Assembly: GCA_947177325.1 (NCBI GenBank)
Contig: CAMWUH010000145.1
Coordinates: 1-5,823, forward strand
From: an uncultured Bacteroidales bacterium
GTDB lineage: Bacteria; Bacteroidota; Bacteroidia; Bacteroidales; Muribaculaceae
DNA length: 5,823 bases
Direction of reading: 5' to 3'
The translations under genes were made by a program, and so were the position numbers. Under the pieces are notes generated by a model that was not told the DNA's origin, made no database searches, and worked only from the letters and a program-made list of their open reading frames with translations. Positions 4,501-5,823 of the stretch are shown here, in pieces (within the stretch, counting starts at the first letter, position 1; each line of letters opens with the position of its first letter).

Positions 4501-5823
4501 ATGAAAACCCGCGAAATAATCCACAATATCAAAGAGCGCATGGGCATTGAGCAGCTCAACGCCATGCAAATCGCTATGAGCGAAACCGATAAAACCAACA
4601 TAGTGCTCATTGCCCCTACCGGCAGCGGCAAAACCCTCGCCTTCATCATCCGCATGCTCCGCGCTTTCGACCTCAACAAAGCCGGCCAAGGAGTGCAAGC
4701 CCTCGTCATTGCCCCCTCACGCGAACTGGTGGTGCAGATAGCCGAGATATTTCGCCGTGTGGCCGTGGGGCTAAAAGTCACCCCCCTATATGGCGGCCAC
4801 CGATTTGACGACGAAGCAAAATCACTCTCAGTGGTGCCCGACATCATCGTTGCCACCCCCGGTCGTTTGCTCGACCACCTGCAACGCGCCACCATCTCGC
4901 TCAAACAGGTTGAACTGGTCACGCTCGACGAATACGACAAATCGCTCGAACTCGGCTTCGAGGATGAGATGAAACGCATCATGCGTCAAGCCGGGCGCCC
5001 CACCCTGCGCATGCTGACCTCGGCCACATTGCTCGAGCAGCTGCCCCCATTCATTACCGACAGGCATAACATCGAAGTGATGGATTTCACCAATCGCTCA
5101 GGCGCTCCCACCGTGCCCGTGCCCATCGTTGAAGTCCCCTCCCCCGTCCCCGACAAGCTCGACACGCTCACCGACCTCCTTCGCAGTCTACACAACGGCA
5201 AAGCCATCATCTTTGCCAACCACCGCGAAAGCGCCGAGCGCATCTACCGGCATCTCGCCAAGCGAGGGCTCCCCGCCGGCCTATACCACGGCGCCCTCGA
5301 CCAAACCGACCGACGACACGCACTCCGGCTATTCGCCAACGGCTCCACACCCATACTCGTAACCACCGACCTCGGCGCCCGCGGACTCGACATACCCGAA
5401 GTAGAATCCGTCATCCACTACCATCTTCCCATCAATGAGGCCACCTGGACACATCGCAACGGCCGCACCGCCCGCCAAGGAGCCCGCGGCACCGTCTACG
5501 CCATCATCGCCGACGGCGAGACCATCCCCCAATTCGTAGGCTTCGACCGAGCCTATACCCCCAAAGGAGAGTCACCCGACCCCATCCGCGCAACCACCAC
5601 CACCATCCACTTCAACCTCGGCAAAAAAGAAAAAATCTCCAAAGCCGACATCCTCGGCTACCTCACCAAAACCGGCGGTCTCGACGGCTCACAGGTAGGC
5701 AATATCACCGTCGACGATCACGAATCCACCGCCGCCGTGCCCGTCGACGAAGCCACAGCCCTGATAACCCGCCTCGCCCACGCCCCCCTCAAAGGCAAGC
5801 GCGTCCGCCCCACCCTCCTCCAC
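4501..5823 (+). CDS. DEAD-box ATP-dependent RNA helicase with DbpA-type RNA-binding domain (3' end outside window)
   Basis: The frame is open for 441 codons from ATG 4501 to the window edge. Helicase motifs appear in order: a shortened Q motif (EQLNAMQ, 17-23, with no upstream aromatic residue and no proline), motif I APTGSGKT (38-45), Ia PSREL (72-76), GG (98-99), TPGR (119-122), II DEYD (143-146, in place of DEAD), III SAT (174-176), IV AIIFAN (235-240), V TTDLGARGLDIP (288-299) and VI HRNGRTARQGARG (318-330). Residues about 370-440 (GKKEKISKADILGYL, then GNITV and LKGKRVR) match the DbpA/CsdA RNA-binding fold that in E. coli DbpA targets 23S rRNA. Ribosome assembly or cold-related RNA remodelling is therefore the likely role, by inference. 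The RNA-binding fold looks complete, so probably only a few residues are missing. The sequence is strongly C-rich with C-ending codons, unlike mdh and the SusC-like gene. Confidence 0.95.
   Translation, partial: MKTREIIHNIKERMGIEQLNAMQIAMSETDKTNIVLIAPTGSGKTLAFIIRMLRAFDLNKAGQGVQALVIAPSRELVVQIAEIFRRVAVGLKVTPLYGGHRFDDEAKSLSVVPDIIVATPGRLLDHLQRATISLKQVELVTLDEYDKSLELGFEDEMKRIMRQAGRPTLRMLTSATLLEQLPPFITDRHNIEVMDFTNRSGAPTVPVPIVEVPSPVPDKLDTLTDLLRSLHNGKAIIFANHRESAERIYRHLAKRGLPAGLYHGALDQTDRRHALRLFANGSTPILVTTDLGARGLDIPEVESVIHYHLPINEATWTHRNGRTARQGARGTVYAIIADGETIPQFVGFDRAYTPKGESPDPIRATTTTIHFNLGKKEKISKADILGYLTKTGGLDGSQVGNITVDDHESTAAVPVDEATALITRLAHAPLKGKRVRPTLLH

Noticed and set aside
4434..4982. 182-codon minus-strand open frame rich in Ser, Met and Arg
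   Set aside because: It is antisense to the conserved helicase motifs and covers the helicase promoter. Its composition is the mirror of C-rich codons and no domain is recognisable.

Overview
The window looks like chromosomal DNA from a member of the Bacteroidota, most likely order Bacteroidales and plausibly Muribaculaceae or a relative. Three observations point there: a SusC/RagA-type outer-membrane receptor, a NagB and a DEAD-box protein of Bacteroidales type, and Bacteroidota-type -7 promoter boxes (TAnnTTTG) ahead of all four transcription units with an identifiable protein product. The family-level placement is an inference from protein resemblance and base composition and was not tested by any search.

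Layout, left to right. Positions 1-1125 (minus) hold the N-terminal 375 codons of a SusC/RagA TonB-dependent receptor that runs off the left edge. Positions 1126-1650 are a long non-coding gap with the receptor's probable promoter and about 245-nt leader, two palindromes that look like operators, and the nagB terminator. nagB (glucosamine-6-phosphate deaminase) lies at 1651-2436 (minus) with a good promoter at 2518-2548. Positions 2437-2896 form a second gap. It contains a plus-strand terminator with no annotated gene in front of it, a candidate small RNA or 20-29 codon peptide gene feeding into that terminator, and the terminator of the next minus-strand operon. That operon is mdh (malate dehydrogenase, 3368-4303) followed 12 nt later by a thioredoxin-fold lipoprotein (2897-3355). 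Its promoter region (about 4394-4422) is divergent from that of a plus-strand DEAD-box RNA helicase with a DbpA-type RNA-binding tail (4501 to beyond the right edge).

The genes are mostly core carbon metabolism and housekeeping: import of an unknown ligand (SusC-like), amino-sugar entry into glycolysis (NagB), oxaloacetate/malate interconversion (Mdh), envelope thiol chemistry (Trx lipoprotein) and probable ribosome assembly or RNA remodelling (helicase). No mobile element, tRNA, rRNA or CRISPR array was seen. The best candidate for something undescribed is the compact plus-strand unit between nagB and the thioredoxin gene (about 2553-2728). After that come the palindromes upstream of the SusC-like gene.
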